A DNA stretch of 64,000 bases from Blastomonas natatoria (GTDB lineage: Bacteria > Pseudomonadota > Alphaproteobacteria > Sphingomonadales > Sphingomonadaceae): positions 62,001 through 126,000 of the forward strand of contig NZ_QJJM01000002.1 in assembly GCF_003201955.1 (NCBI RefSeq), written 5' to 3'. Shown here piece by piece: positions 1 to 8,365 of this stretch (the first letter of the stretch is position 1; each line of letters opens with the position of its first letter). A program made the translations under genes and the position numbers. The notes below the pieces were generated by a model that was not told the DNA's origin, ran no database searches, and saw only the letters and a program-made list of their open reading frames with translations.

Positions 1-738
1 ATCCGCCTGCTTGCGCAGCCGGTCGATGTCGCGGACCAGCAGGTGGGCGAACAGGTCCGCGGGCTCGTCACCGAAACGCATGTCGATGGCATCATCCTCT
101 CCTCGCCGGTCACCGATTGCGATCCGGTGCTGCGTGCGCTCGAAGCGCTAGACGTGCCGTTCGTCCGCATCTCGCCAGGCACCAACCATGCGCTGACGAG
201 TTCCGTGTTCATGGACGATGCCCAGGCCGCCGACGACATGACCACGCATCTGATCAATGCGGGCCATCGCCGTATCGGCTTCATCAAGGGGCATCCCAAC
301 CACATGGCGTCGGACGACCGGCTGTTCGGCTATCGCCGCGCGCTCGATCGCGCGGGCCTGCCTTATGATCCGGTGCTGGTCTGCGATGGCGAGTTCGATT
401 TCGATTCGGGCGTGCGCGGCGGACGCGCGCTGCTCGATCTGCCGCAGCGACCGAGCGCCATCTTCGCCTCGAACGACGATATGGCAGCTGGCGTGCTTGC
501 AGTCGCGCACGATCGCGGCATGGACGTTCCTGCCGAGCTTTCGGTGGCGGGGTTCGACGACACCACGCTCGCGCGCACCGTCTGGCCGCCGCTTACCACC
601 ATCCACCAGCCGATGGCGGAACTCGCGCGCACCGCGACCGAAATCCTCATCGCTGGCGGCGACATCACCCATCGCCGCCTTCCGCATCAACTTGTCGAAC
701 GCGCCTCGGTAGCGCCCCCAAACAGGACCTTTTCATGA
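1..738 (+). CDS. LacI-family transcriptional regulator, C-terminal part (5' end outside window)
   Basis: Frame 1 is open from the first base, so the gene begins upstream and lacks its helix-turn-helix here. The visible 245 residues are a periplasmic-binding-protein-like effector domain: GHRRIGFIKG, RPSAIFASNDDMAAG, VAGFDDT and PPLTTIHQP are typical of LacI/GalR sugar-sensing repressors. Its stop overlaps the aldo-keto reductase start by four bases (ATGA), so it is translated together with the operon that follows and is probably its regulator. Its C-terminal half resembles the second LacI protein of the window (10931-11947), which places both in one subfamily. The effector cannot be read from sequence; a sugar or sugar sulfonate is inferred from the neighbours. 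Confidence 0.9.
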   Translation: MRLLAQPVDVADQQVGEQVRGLVTETHVDGIILSSPVTDCDPVLRALEALDVPFVRISPGTNHALTSSVFMDDAQAADDMTTHLINAGHRRIGFIKGHPNHMASDDRLFGYRRALDRAGLPYDPVLVCDGEFDFDSGVRGGRALLDLPQRPSAIFASNDDMAAGVLAVAHDRGMDVPAELSVAGFDDTTLARTVWPPLTTIHQPMAELARTATEILIAGGDITHRRLPHQLVERASVAPPNRTFS

Positions 739-1649
739 GCGAACTGCCCTTGCCTCCCGCCTTTCGTGCCCTTGGCGGAAGCGACATCATGGTTTCCCCC
801 ATCGCCTGGGGCATGTGGCGCCTTGCCGAGAATGGCCGGAGTGCAGCCGAAGCGACGCGCCTCGTCCATGCCGCGCTCGATGCCGGAATCAATTTCCTCG
901 ATACTGCGGATATTTACGGCTTTGACGGCCAGGGCGGCTTTGGCGATGCCGAGGCGCTGCTCGGCGAGGTGCTCGCCGCCGATCCGGCGCTGCGCAGCCG
1001 CATGGTGCTGGCGACCAAGGGTGGCATCCTGCCTCCCCTGCCCTATGACCAGAGCGCCGATTATCTGCGCACCGCGATCGACAATTCGCTGCGCCGCCTG
1101 AAGATCGATATGGTCGATCTGTGGCAGATTCACCGCCCCGACATCCTGGCGCATCCGCAGGAAGTCGCGCGCGTGCTCGACGATGCGGTCAGCGCAGGCA
1201 AGATCCGCAGCATCGGCGTGTCGAATTTCACCGTGCACCAGATTGCAGCGCTCGATCATTTTCTCAGCCACAAGCTGGTCACCACCCAGCCCGAGATCAG
1301 CCCGCTGCGGATCACCTGCTTCGAAAATGGCGAGCTCGATCAGGCGATGATGATGGGCCTGACGCCCATGGCCTGGTCACCGCTGGGCGGCGGACGCCTG
1401 GCAGCGGCGGAGACCGCGCGCGACCGGTTGGTGGCGGCGGCGCTCGACGCGGTGGCCGAGGCGCAAGGCGTCTCGCGCAGCGTCGCGGCCTATAGCTGGC
1501 TGATGGCGCACCCGGCGGGGATTATCCCGATCATCGGATCGCAACAGGCCGAACGCATCGCCGAGGGTGCGCAGGCGCTCAAGGTCCGCTGGACCCGGCA
1601 GGACTGGTATGCCGTGCTGGTCGCTGCACGCGGCGAGCAGCTGCCCTGA
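735..1649 (+). CDS. aldo/keto reductase (YdhF/SmoB-like)
   Basis: A 304-residue NADPH-type aldo-keto reductase barrel. The family tetrad is visible: Asp and Tyr in DTADIYG, Lys in ATKGG, His in QIHRPD, with a cofactor-loop segment SPLGGG and a C-terminal IIPIIGS motif. The central LVTTQPEISPL and PMAWSPLGGG segments are those of the YdhF branch, which, as I recall, includes SmoB, the reductase of 6-deoxy-6-oxo-glucose made from sulfoquinovose. The start is fixed by the ATGA overlap with the LacI stop. It lies 117 bases before an SsuD-like monooxygenase. A role in reducing a sugar aldehyde left after desulfonation is an inference; another carbonyl substrate is possible. Confidence 0.88.
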   Translation: MSELPLPPAFRALGGSDIMVSPIAWGMWRLAENGRSAAEATRLVHAALDAGINFLDTADIYGFDGQGGFGDAEALLGEVLAADPALRSRMVLATKGGILPPLPYDQSADYLRTAIDNSLRRLKIDMVDLWQIHRPDILAHPQEVARVLDDAVSAGKIRSIGVSNFTVHQIAALDHFLSHKLVTTQPEISPLRITCFENGELDQAMMMGLTPMAWSPLGGGRLAAAETARDRLVAAALDAVAEAQGVSRSVAAYSWLMAHPAGIIPIIGSQQAERIAEGAQALKVRWTRQDWYAVLVAARGEQLP

Positions 1650-1663
1650 TGTTGCGCACCATG

Positions 1664-1737
1664 CTTCGACAAGCTCAGCATGAGCGGCGTTGGAGCGGCC
1701 AATCAACCTCCATCCGCTCAGCCTGAGCTTGTCGAAG
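1664..1737. repeat. inverted repeat of the sphingomonad CTTCGACAAGCTCAG type
   Basis: Two 24-base arms at 1664-1687 and 1714-1737 are inverted copies with about 22 matching positions, separated by 26 bases. The left arm begins CTTCGACAAGCTCAGC and the right arm ends GAGCTTGTCGAAG. This palindrome is common between genes of sphingomonads. It lies inside the operon between the aldo-keto reductase and the monooxygenase, so the transcript can form a strong hairpin there. It could separate mRNA segments or simply be a tolerated REP-like element; no transposase is present. Confidence 0.85.
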
Positions 1738-1766
1738 GCCCCGCGCCAGACCGAAGGAACCGAAAC

Positions 1767-2864
1767 ATGACCCAAGCCCCCGATCAGCAATGCGAAATCG
1801 CCTGGTTCTCGGCGCTGTGCGACGATGACTATGAGTTCCTGGGCGTCCCCGACCCTTATCTGCAATCGAGCTGGGAGCATTGCCGCAATATCGTTCTGCG
1901 CGCCGAAGAAGGCGGGTTCGACAATATCCTGCTGCCGTCGGGCTATTCGCTCGGGCTTGACACCACCGCCTTTGCCGCGGCCGTCGCCACCCAGGTCCGC
2001 CGCATCAAGCTGCTCTGGGCGACGCGCATGGGTGAGGACTGGCCGCCGCAGCTCGCCCGCCGCATCGCGACCCTGGACCGCATCCTCGGCCCCAATGCCG
2101 CAGGCACCGGCGGGCGGTTGAACGTCAACATCATCTCGTCCGACATGCCGGGCGAGAAGATCGAATCCGGCCCCCGCTATGCCCGCGCGACCGAGATCAT
2201 GAAGATCGTGCGCACGCTGCTCAACGGCGAGGCGCTGGACTTCCAGGGCGACTTTTTCAACCTGAAGCTCGATCCGCCGCGGATCACCACGCTGTCGGGC
2301 CAATGCCCCGCCTTCTATTTCGGCGGGCTCAGCCATGAAGCGCGCGAATGCGCCGCCGAGGCGTGCGACGTGTACCTGATGTGGCCCGACACGATGGACA
2401 AGGTCCGCGACAACATCGCCGACCTGAAGGCGCGTGCCGCCAAATACGGGCGCACGCTCAAGTTTGGCTACCGCGTCCACGTCATCGTCCGCGAGACCGA
2501 GGACGAGGCGCGCGCCTATGCCGACCGTCTGCTCAGCAAGCTCGACGACGAGGCGGGCAAGGCCATCCGCGAAAAGTCGCTCGATGCCAAGAATTATGGC
2601 GTCCAGCGCCAGCAGGAACTGCGCGGCGCGGCGGATGGCGACGGCTTTGTGGAGGAGAACCTTTGGACCGGCATCGGCCGGGCCCGCTCGGGCTGCGGTG
2701 CGGCGATCGTCGGCACGCCCGATCAGGTGCTCGCCAAGCTGCGCGCCTATCAGGCCGAAGGCATCGAGGCGTTCATCCTCTCGGGCTATCCGCATGTGCA
2801 GGAAGCCGATATGTTCGCGCGATACGTTCTGCCGCACATCCAGCACGGGCCGCTCGAGATCTGA
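1767..2864 (+). CDS. LLM-class flavin-dependent monooxygenase, SsuD/SmoC-like (organosulfonate desulfonation)
   Basis: 365 residues of the bacterial luciferase-like family, alkanesulfonate monooxygenase branch. Such enzymes use reduced FMN and oxygen to cleave a C-S bond, giving sulfite and an aldehyde. SsuD-type sulfonate-pocket segments are present: Trp206 in YLMWPD, Arg236 and His238 in FGYRVHVIVRET, and GIGRARSGCGAAIVG near residue 302. The ATG at 1767 is chosen because GAAGGAAC lies before it and an upstream in-frame start would run through the inverted repeat. The stop overlaps the glpD start by one base. An FMN reductase in the same operon supplies the cofactor. The substrate could be sulfoquinovose (see neighbours) or another sulfonate. 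Confidence 0.87.
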   Translation: MTQAPDQQCEIAWFSALCDDDYEFLGVPDPYLQSSWEHCRNIVLRAEEGGFDNILLPSGYSLGLDTTAFAAAVATQVRRIKLLWATRMGEDWPPQLARRIATLDRILGPNAAGTGGRLNVNIISSDMPGEKIESGPRYARATEIMKIVRTLLNGEALDFQGDFFNLKLDPPRITTLSGQCPAFYFGGLSHEARECAAEACDVYLMWPDTMDKVRDNIADLKARAAKYGRTLKFGYRVHVIVRETEDEARAYADRLLSKLDDEAGKAIREKSLDAKNYGVQRQQELRGAADGDGFVEENLWTGIGRARSGCGAAIVGTPDQVLAKLRAYQAEGIEAFILSGYPHVQEADMFARYVLPHIQHGPLEI

Positions 2865-4366
2865 TGGAACAGTTGCCGCATCCTGACGCCAGCATGTTCG
2901 ACGTCGCCGTGATCGGTGGCGGCGTCAACGGCACCGGTATTGCCCGCGACGCTGCCGGGCGCGGCGCGCGGGTGCTGCTGCTCGAGGCGCAGGATCTGGC
3001 CAGCGGCACCTCATCCAATTCCAGCAAGCTGATCCACGGGGGCTTGCGCTATCTGGAGCATTACGAGTTCGGTCTGGTCCGCGAGGCGCTGGGCGAGCGC
3101 GAGATCTTGTGGGCGATCGCGCCGCACATCATCTGGCCGATGCGGTTCGTACTGCCTTGGGTGAAGGGCCTTCGCCCGCGCTGGATGCTGCGGCTCGGGC
3201 TGTTCCTCTACGACCATATCGGCATGCGCAAGCTGCTGCTCGCGACCGAAACGATCCGGCTCGACCGGCACCCGGCAGGCAAGCCGCTGAAGCCAGAGTT
3301 CCGGCACGGCTTCGTGTACTCGGACGGCTGGGTGGACGATGCGCGGCTGGTAGTACTGAACGCACGCGATGCCGCCGACAGGGGCGCTGAAGTGCACACG
3401 CGCTGCCCGATGACGAAGCTGGAGCGGGTGTACGATCACTGGCGGATCGACACACCGAAGGGGGTTTTCGCTGCGCGTTCGATCATCAACGCCGCCGGTC
3501 CCTCCGTGCTGAGCGTTCTGGGCCGGTCCGGCGAGCAGCCGAAACAGTCGATCAGGCTGGTGCGCGGATCGCACATAGTCGTGCGCAAGCTGTTCGACCA
3601 TCCGTTTCCGTATTTCTTCCAGCTCCCCGATGGCCGCATCTTCTTTGCTATCCCCTACGAGCAGGATTTCACGCTGATCGGCACCACCGACCGCGACCAG
3701 CAGGCGGGCGAGCCGATCGTCGCGAGCGAGGAGGAAATCGCCTATCTGTGCGAAGGCGCGAGCCGCTTCTTTGCGAAGCCGGTGACGCCCGCTGATGTCG
3801 TGTGGACCTATTCGGGCGTGCGACCGCTGGTCGACGACGGGTCGGGCAAGCCCGAGGCGGCAACGCGCGGTTATCGCTTCGACCTGACGGCAGAGAACGA
3901 AGGCGCACCGATGCTCTCGGTGTTTGGCGGCAAGATCACCACCTTCCGCACCCTGAGCCAGGAAGCCGTCGACAAGCTCGCCAGCCGCATTCCCGCACTA
4001 CGCGGCGACCATTGGACGCATGCCAGCCCCCTGCCCGGCGGAGACTTCCATGTGGACGAGGCTCCGTTGCAGATTGCAGATTTGCGCAAGCGCTATCCCT
4101 TTCTGGAACAAGGCTGGGCCGAGCGGTTGGTCCGCAGCTATGGTACCATCGCTGCGCGCTTCCTGGGTGAGGCCAAGACCCTTGCCGATTGCGGAGAGCA
4201 TTTCGGCCATGGCCTGACCGAAGCAGAAGTGCGCCACCTGATGGCCAACGAATGGGCGATGACTGCCGAGGACATTCTCTGGCGTCGCACCAAGCTCGGC
4301 CTGCATCTTTCATCCGAGCAACAAGCCGCGCTCGAACGCTATTTCCAGAAGGAACCCGTAGCATGA
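2864..4366 (+). CDS. glpD: FAD-dependent glycerol-3-phosphate dehydrogenase
   Basis: 500 residues, the usual length for aerobic GlpD, a membrane-associated flavoenzyme that oxidises sn-glycerol-3-phosphate to dihydroxyacetone phosphate and feeds electrons to ubiquinone. The N-terminal FAD-binding motif VIGGGVNGTGIARDAAGRG is at residues 16-34, followed by SGTSSNSSKLIHGGLRYLE, both diagnostic of the family. VFGGKITTFR closes the FAD domain, and a DAO C-terminal domain follows. The start ATG shares its A with the monooxygenase stop (TGATG). A four-base overlap joins it to the FMN reductase. Glycerol kinase lies at the end of the same operon. A polyol-phosphate dehydrogenase of the EryB type is a less likely alternative. 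Confidence 0.93.
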   Translation: MEQLPHPDASMFDVAVIGGGVNGTGIARDAAGRGARVLLLEAQDLASGTSSNSSKLIHGGLRYLEHYEFGLVREALGEREILWAIAPHIIWPMRFVLPWVKGLRPRWMLRLGLFLYDHIGMRKLLLATETIRLDRHPAGKPLKPEFRHGFVYSDGWVDDARLVVLNARDAADRGAEVHTRCPMTKLERVYDHWRIDTPKGVFAARSIINAAGPSVLSVLGRSGEQPKQSIRLVRGSHIVVRKLFDHPFPYFFQLPDGRIFFAIPYEQDFTLIGTTDRDQQAGEPIVASEEEIAYLCEGASRFFAKPVTPADVVWTYSGVRPLVDDGSGKPEAATRGYRFDLTAENEGAPMLSVFGGKITTFRTLSQEAVDKLASRIPALRGDHWTHASPLPGGDFHVDEAPLQIADLRKRYPFLEQGWAERLVRSYGTIAARFLGEAKTLADCGEHFGHGLTEAEVRHLMANEWAMTAEDILWRRTKLGLHLSSEQQAALERYFQKEPVA

Positions 4367-4941
4367 CACCCCGTATCGTCGCCATCGGCGGCACCGTCTC
4401 GATCGGCAGCACCACCGAGCTCGCACTGCGCACCGCGATGGCGAGTGCTGCGACGCATGGAGCAGAAGTGCAGCTGTTCGACGGGGCGTATCTCGCCGCG
4501 CTGCCGCATTACCGATCGAGCGCGCATGCAGGCGCCGAAGGGCGCGAGATGGTCGAGGCGGTGCGCGCCGCCGATGGCGTGCTGCTCGCCGCACCTGGCT
4601 ATCATGGCACGATCTCGGGGCTCGTGAAGAACGCGCTCGATTATCTCGAAGACCTGTCGAAGGACGCGCGCCCATATCTCGATGGCCGCGCGGTCGGGCT
4701 GATCGCCACGGCTTATGGCGACCAGGCGACGATGAGCACGATGCAGACGCTGCGCAGCATCGTCCACGCGCTGCGCGGCTGGCCAACCCCGATGGGGGCG
4801 ACGATCCGCACCTATCCGGGCCTCTACTCGCCCGACGGCGAGTGCCTCGACGACCGCGCGCGGATGCAGCTCGAGATGGTCGGTCAGCAGGTCGTGCAGG
4901 GCGCGACCAGCCTCAGCGCGATGGCGAGGCCCGCCGCATGA
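4363..4941 (+). CDS. NADPH-dependent FMN reductase (SsuE-like)
   Basis: 192 residues with a flavodoxin-like fold. RIVAIGGTVSIGSTTELAL is the FMN-phosphate loop, and APGYHGTISGLVKNALD is the conserved FMN_red signature of SsuE, MsuE and ArsH relatives. It would produce free reduced FMN for the SsuD/SmoC-like monooxygenase two genes upstream, the standard two-component arrangement. Start and stop both overlap neighbours by ATGA, so translation is coupled to glpD and the RibB-like gene. It is not of the DIM6/NTAB (HpaC) type that I recall as SmoA of Agrobacterium, so if this is a sulfoquinovose pathway the reductase has been exchanged for an SsuE-type one. Confidence 0.88.
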   Translation: MTPRIVAIGGTVSIGSTTELALRTAMASAATHGAEVQLFDGAYLAALPHYRSSAHAGAEGREMVEAVRAADGVLLAAPGYHGTISGLVKNALDYLEDLSKDARPYLDGRAVGLIATAYGDQATMSTMQTLRSIVHALRGWPTPMGATIRTYPGLYSPDGECLDDRARMQLEMVGQQVVQGATSLSAMARPAA

Positions 4942-5552
4942 GCATCGCGGGCGCGGTGGAGGCCCTCAAACAGGGCAAGGTCATCATCATCACCGGCGAT
5001 CGGTTCCGCCGGGGAGACATGGACTTCGCCATTGCTGCGCAGCATGCGACGCCCGAGGCGATCAACTTCATGGCGACGCACGGGCGCGGGCTCATCTGCC
5101 TCGCGATGCAGCAGGACCGCGCGATGCGGCTGGGCATCGGCTTGATGAATCCTGGCAAGGATCGCCAATCCGGTCGTCCGCTGGGCCGCTCGATCGAGGC
5201 CGCCGAGGGCGTCACCACCGGCATTTCCGCCGCTGATCGCGCGCAGACCGTGAAGGTTGCTGTCGCGCCCGAGGCGACCGCGGATGACATCGTCTCGCCT
5301 GGCCATATCTTCCCGCTGATCTGCGCGCCCGGCGGCGTGCAGGAGCGCCCCGCCGCTGCCGAAGCCGCGATCGAACTGACGCGCCGCGCAGGCTGCGGCG
5401 ACGCGGCGGTGATCTGCTCGATCATGCGCGACGATGGCGAGATGGCGCGGCCCGGCGACATTGCCGATCTGGTCGAACGCTTCGGGCTGGAAATCGCAGA
5501 CATTGGCGATCTGCTCGGCGAGAATGCAGCCACGGAGGCTGCGCATGGCTGA
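4938..5552 (+). CDS. RibB-like protein (3,4-dihydroxy-2-butanone 4-phosphate synthase fold) lacking key catalytic residues
   Basis: 204 residues that align with RibB over the full length. GVTTGISAADR (residues 91-101), SPGHIFPL with His123, and RDDGEMAR are well conserved. The catalytic acidic loop is not: where RibB has DRENEGD this protein has DRFRRGD (21-27), so two conserved glutamates become Phe and Arg. The glutamate of the LCE motif is Ser161 (VICS). These residues bind metal and ribulose-5-phosphate in RibB, so ordinary synthase activity is doubtful. It overlaps the FMN reductase start-to-stop by four bases and glpK by eight. It may be a changed-function enzyme, a binding protein, or a residual flavin-supply gene. 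The fold is well supported; the function is unknown. Confidence 0.8.
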   Translation: MSIAGAVEALKQGKVIIITGDRFRRGDMDFAIAAQHATPEAINFMATHGRGLICLAMQQDRAMRLGIGLMNPGKDRQSGRPLGRSIEAAEGVTTGISAADRAQTVKVAVAPEATADDIVSPGHIFPLICAPGGVQERPAAAEAAIELTRRAGCGDAAVICSIMRDDGEMARPGDIADLVERFGLEIADIGDLLGENAATEAAHG

Positions 5553-7005
5553 CAAGCTGATCCTGGTGCTCGACGAAGGCACCACATCGACCCGCGCGAT
5601 GCTCTACACGCTGGCGGGCGAGTGGATCGCGACCGAGCAGCGCGACATCACGCAATATTACCCCCAGCCCGGCTGGGTCGAACATGATGCAGGCGAGATC
5701 TGGGACCGCACGCTCGAATGCGCGCGTGCGGCAATCGAACGCGCGGGCGGTGCCGATCGGATCGCAGCGATCGGCGTCACTAACCAGCGCGAAACCGTGG
5801 TGGCCTGGGACAAGGCGACCGGCCAGCCGCTCGGCAAGGCCATCGTCTGGCAGGACCGGCGCACCGACGAACAATGCCAGCAATTGCGCGCCGATGGGCA
5901 TGAAGCGCAGGTGCAAGAGAAGACCGGCCTGCTGCTCGACCCCTATTTCTCCGCGACCAAGATGGCATGGATGCTGCGCAACGTGGAAGGTGCGGCTGCG
6001 CTGGGCGACAGGCTCGCCTTCGGGACGATCGAAAGCTGGCTGGTGTGGAACCTTACCGGCGGATTGCACATTTCCGACGTGTCGAACGCCAGCCGCACCA
6101 GCCTGCTGGCGCTGACAGGCCAGACTTGGGACGATGCCCTTTGCGACCTGTTCGGCGTCCCGCGCGCGGCGCTGCCAGAAATCGTGGCCAGCACCGGGAC
6201 GTTCGGAACAACCAAGCCCGAACTGTTCGGAGCCGCCATCCCCATTACCGGTCTGGCGGGCGACCAGCAGTCCGCAACCATCGGCCAGGGCTGTTTCGGT
6301 GTCGGTCAGACCAAGGCGACGCTGGGCACCGGAGCGTTCATCCTCGCCAATATGGGCCAGACCCCGCCGAAGTCGGAACACCGGCTGCTCGGCACGGTGC
6401 TGTGCGAGGTTAACGGCACGCGCAGCTTCGCGCTCGAGGGATCGGTGTTCGTTGCAGGAAGCCTGGTCAAATGGCTGCGCGACAGCATCGGGCTGCTCGG
6501 CAATGCGGCGGAGAGCGAGGCGCTGGCGCGATCGGTACCCGATAGCGGCGGCGTGGTCGTGGTCCCTGCCCTGTCCGGCCTCGGCGCGCCTTACTGGCTG
6601 CCCGACGCGCGCGGTTCGATCACCGGCCTTTCGTTCGCGACGACACGCGCGCACATCGTTCGCGCCTCGCTCGAATCGGTCGCCAATGTGTTCCACGATC
6701 TCGGCCGCGCCTTTGCGGCCGACGGTGCACCCTGGTCGGTGCTGCGGCTTGACGGCGGGATGAGCGCCAATGACTGGATCGCGCAGGACATTGCCGATGT
6801 GCTGAACATCCCGTGCGAACGCCCCAGCGATGTCGAGACGACCGCGCGCGGGGCGGCGATCCTCGCCGCGATCGGTTCAGGCCATTACGGTTCGCTCGAA
6901 GAGGCGCGCGCGATGGTCTCGCCGATCCAGACGTTCGCTCCCGAGATGGACAGCACGGCGCGCGACCAGCGCCTCAGCCATTGGACCAAGGCGCTGAGCT
7001 GCTGA
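5545..7005 (+). CDS. glpK: glycerol kinase
   Basis: 486 residues of the FGGY kinase family. LDEGTTSTRAMLY is the N-terminal phosphate loop. IGVTNQRETVVAWD and IVWQDRRT are glycerol-kinase signatures, LLLDPYFSATKMAWML matches the GlpK substrate region, and LDGGMSANDWIAQ with the following segment is the second FGGY motif. It makes sn-glycerol-3-phosphate, the substrate of GlpD upstream. The start at 5545 follows GGAGGCTGCGC and lies eight bases inside the RibB-like gene. No GlpF facilitator or GlpR is nearby, which suggests that the glycerol is produced inside the cell or periplasm from a larger compound rather than taken up as such. Confidence 0.95.
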   Translation: MADKLILVLDEGTTSTRAMLYTLAGEWIATEQRDITQYYPQPGWVEHDAGEIWDRTLECARAAIERAGGADRIAAIGVTNQRETVVAWDKATGQPLGKAIVWQDRRTDEQCQQLRADGHEAQVQEKTGLLLDPYFSATKMAWMLRNVEGAAALGDRLAFGTIESWLVWNLTGGLHISDVSNASRTSLLALTGQTWDDALCDLFGVPRAALPEIVASTGTFGTTKPELFGAAIPITGLAGDQQSATIGQGCFGVGQTKATLGTGAFILANMGQTPPKSEHRLLGTVLCEVNGTRSFALEGSVFVAGSLVKWLRDSIGLLGNAAESEALARSVPDSGGVVVVPALSGLGAPYWLPDARGSITGLSFATTRAHIVRASLESVANVFHDLGRAFAADGAPWSVLRLDGGMSANDWIAQDIADVLNIPCERPSDVETTARGAAILAAIGSGHYGSLEEARAMVSPIQTFAPEMDSTARDQRLSHWTKALSC

Positions 7006-7009
7006 CCGA

Positions 7010-8311
7010 TCAGACCTTGGCCGGAGCCAGCCTGGGGCTGAGCAGGTGGACCACCAGCAGCGCCGCCAGATAGGCGCTGGCGCAGATGGCGAACAGGATC
7101 TCGTAACTGCCGGTGCGATCGAGAATATAGCCGGTGAACAGCGCCATGCCCATGCCGCCCAGCGCGCCGACCGTGCCGCCGATACCGACCACCGAGCCCA
7201 CCGCCCCGCGCGGGAACACGTCCGACGGCAGCGTGTAGAGATTTGCAGAGAAGGCCTGGTGCGCCGCCGTAGCCAGTCCGATGATCAGCACCGCGCCCCA
7301 GACGCTGTCGATGCCTTGCGCGAACCAGATCGGCGTCACGGCGAGCGCGCAGACGAGCATCGTCGCCTTGCGCGCAAAATTGGGCGTCCTGCCCGCCTTG
7401 ATCAGCCGCGAGGACATCCAGCCGCCGAAGATCGATCCGCCGTCGGAGATCAGATAGATCGCGGCCAGCGGCAGACCGAAGGTCTTGAGGTCCATGTCAT
7501 AGCGCTCGAACAGATAGCCCGGCAGCCAGAACAGGAAGAACCACCAGATGGGGTCGATCAGGAACTTCCCTAGCGCATAAGCCCAGGTCTCGCGCACGGT
7601 AAGCAGCTTGCCCCAGCCTATCTTCTCGACAGGATCAGCCGGGTCCTGCTGAATCCAGGCGAGTTCGGCGGGGGAGACGCTCTTGTGCTCGGTCGGATGG
7701 CGATAGATCGCCCACCAGGCGACCAGCCAGACAAGCCCGAAAATGCCGGTAATGTAGAACGCCTCGCGCCAGCCGAACCATAGCACGAGCGCAGGGACCA
7801 GCAGCGGCGTGATGATTGCCCCGACATTCGCACCCGCATTGAACAGGCCGATGGCAAAGGCGCGCTCGCGCTGCGGAAACCAGTCGGTGACCGCCTTGAT
7901 CCCGGCGGGAAAATTGCCACTCTCGCCGATGCCCAGGCCAAAGCGCGCCGCAGCAAAGCTGGTGACCCCGCTCGCCAGCCCGTGTGCCATGTGCCCGGCC
8001 GTCCAGATGATGATGGCGATCGTGTATCCCAGCCGTGCGCCGATCACATCGACAATACGCCCGAAACCGATATAGCCGATGGCATAGGCGACCTGGAACC
8101 AGAAGACGATGTTGGCAAAGTCGCTCTCGGTCCAGCCGAACTTCGCAACCAGCGTCGGCTTCAGCACGCCGATCATCTGCCGGTCGATATAGTTGATCGC
8201 CGTCGCTGCAAAGAGCAGCCCGACAATCACCCAGCGATAGCGCCCTGCCCTGCCCGCAGCGGCGTCAAGCGCCTGGGGCCGGGTCGCGGTTGCGGCTGTA
8301 TCACCCATCAT
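7010..8311 (-). CDS. MFS transporter, ExuT-like (anion:cation symporter family), probable hexuronate importer
   Basis: 433 residues with about twelve hydrophobic segments. INYIDRQMIGVLKPTL in helix 1 and GLGIGESGNFPAGIKAVTDWF are hallmarks of the ACS branch that includes hexuronate transporters ExuT and GudP. It is the last gene of a leftward operon with altronate dehydratase and an FAH-type hydratase, whose promoter carries the shared LacI operator. It would therefore bring galacturonate, glucuronate or a derivative through the inner membrane after uptake by the TonB receptor at 18054. It ends four bases from the glpK stop (convergent). The exact sugar acid is inferred from context only. Confidence 0.88.
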   Translation of the reverse strand: MMGDTAATATRPQALDAAAGRAGRYRWVIVGLLFAATAINYIDRQMIGVLKPTLVAKFGWTESDFANIVFWFQVAYAIGYIGFGRIVDVIGARLGYTIAIIIWTAGHMAHGLASGVTSFAAARFGLGIGESGNFPAGIKAVTDWFPQRERAFAIGLFNAGANVGAIITPLLVPALVLWFGWREAFYITGIFGLVWLVAWWAIYRHPTEHKSVSPAELAWIQQDPADPVEKIGWGKLLTVRETWAYALGKFLIDPIWWFFLFWLPGYLFERYDMDLKTFGLPLAAIYLISDGGSIFGGWMSSRLIKAGRTPNFARKATMLVCALAVTPIWFAQGIDSVWGAVLIIGLATAAHQAFSANLYTLPSDVFPRGAVGSVVGIGGTVGALGGMGMALFTGYILDRTGSYEILFAICASAYLAALLVVHLLSPRLAPAKV

Positions 8312-8365
8312 TCAGCTCTCCCAAATCCACGCCCGGCTGTTACCGACCCGCGTCCATCCATCGGT

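Noticed and set aside
4938-5552. Calling this gene ribB as a functional riboflavin gene
   Set aside because: Catalytic acidic residues of the loop and the LCE glutamate are missing, so the normal name would mislead.
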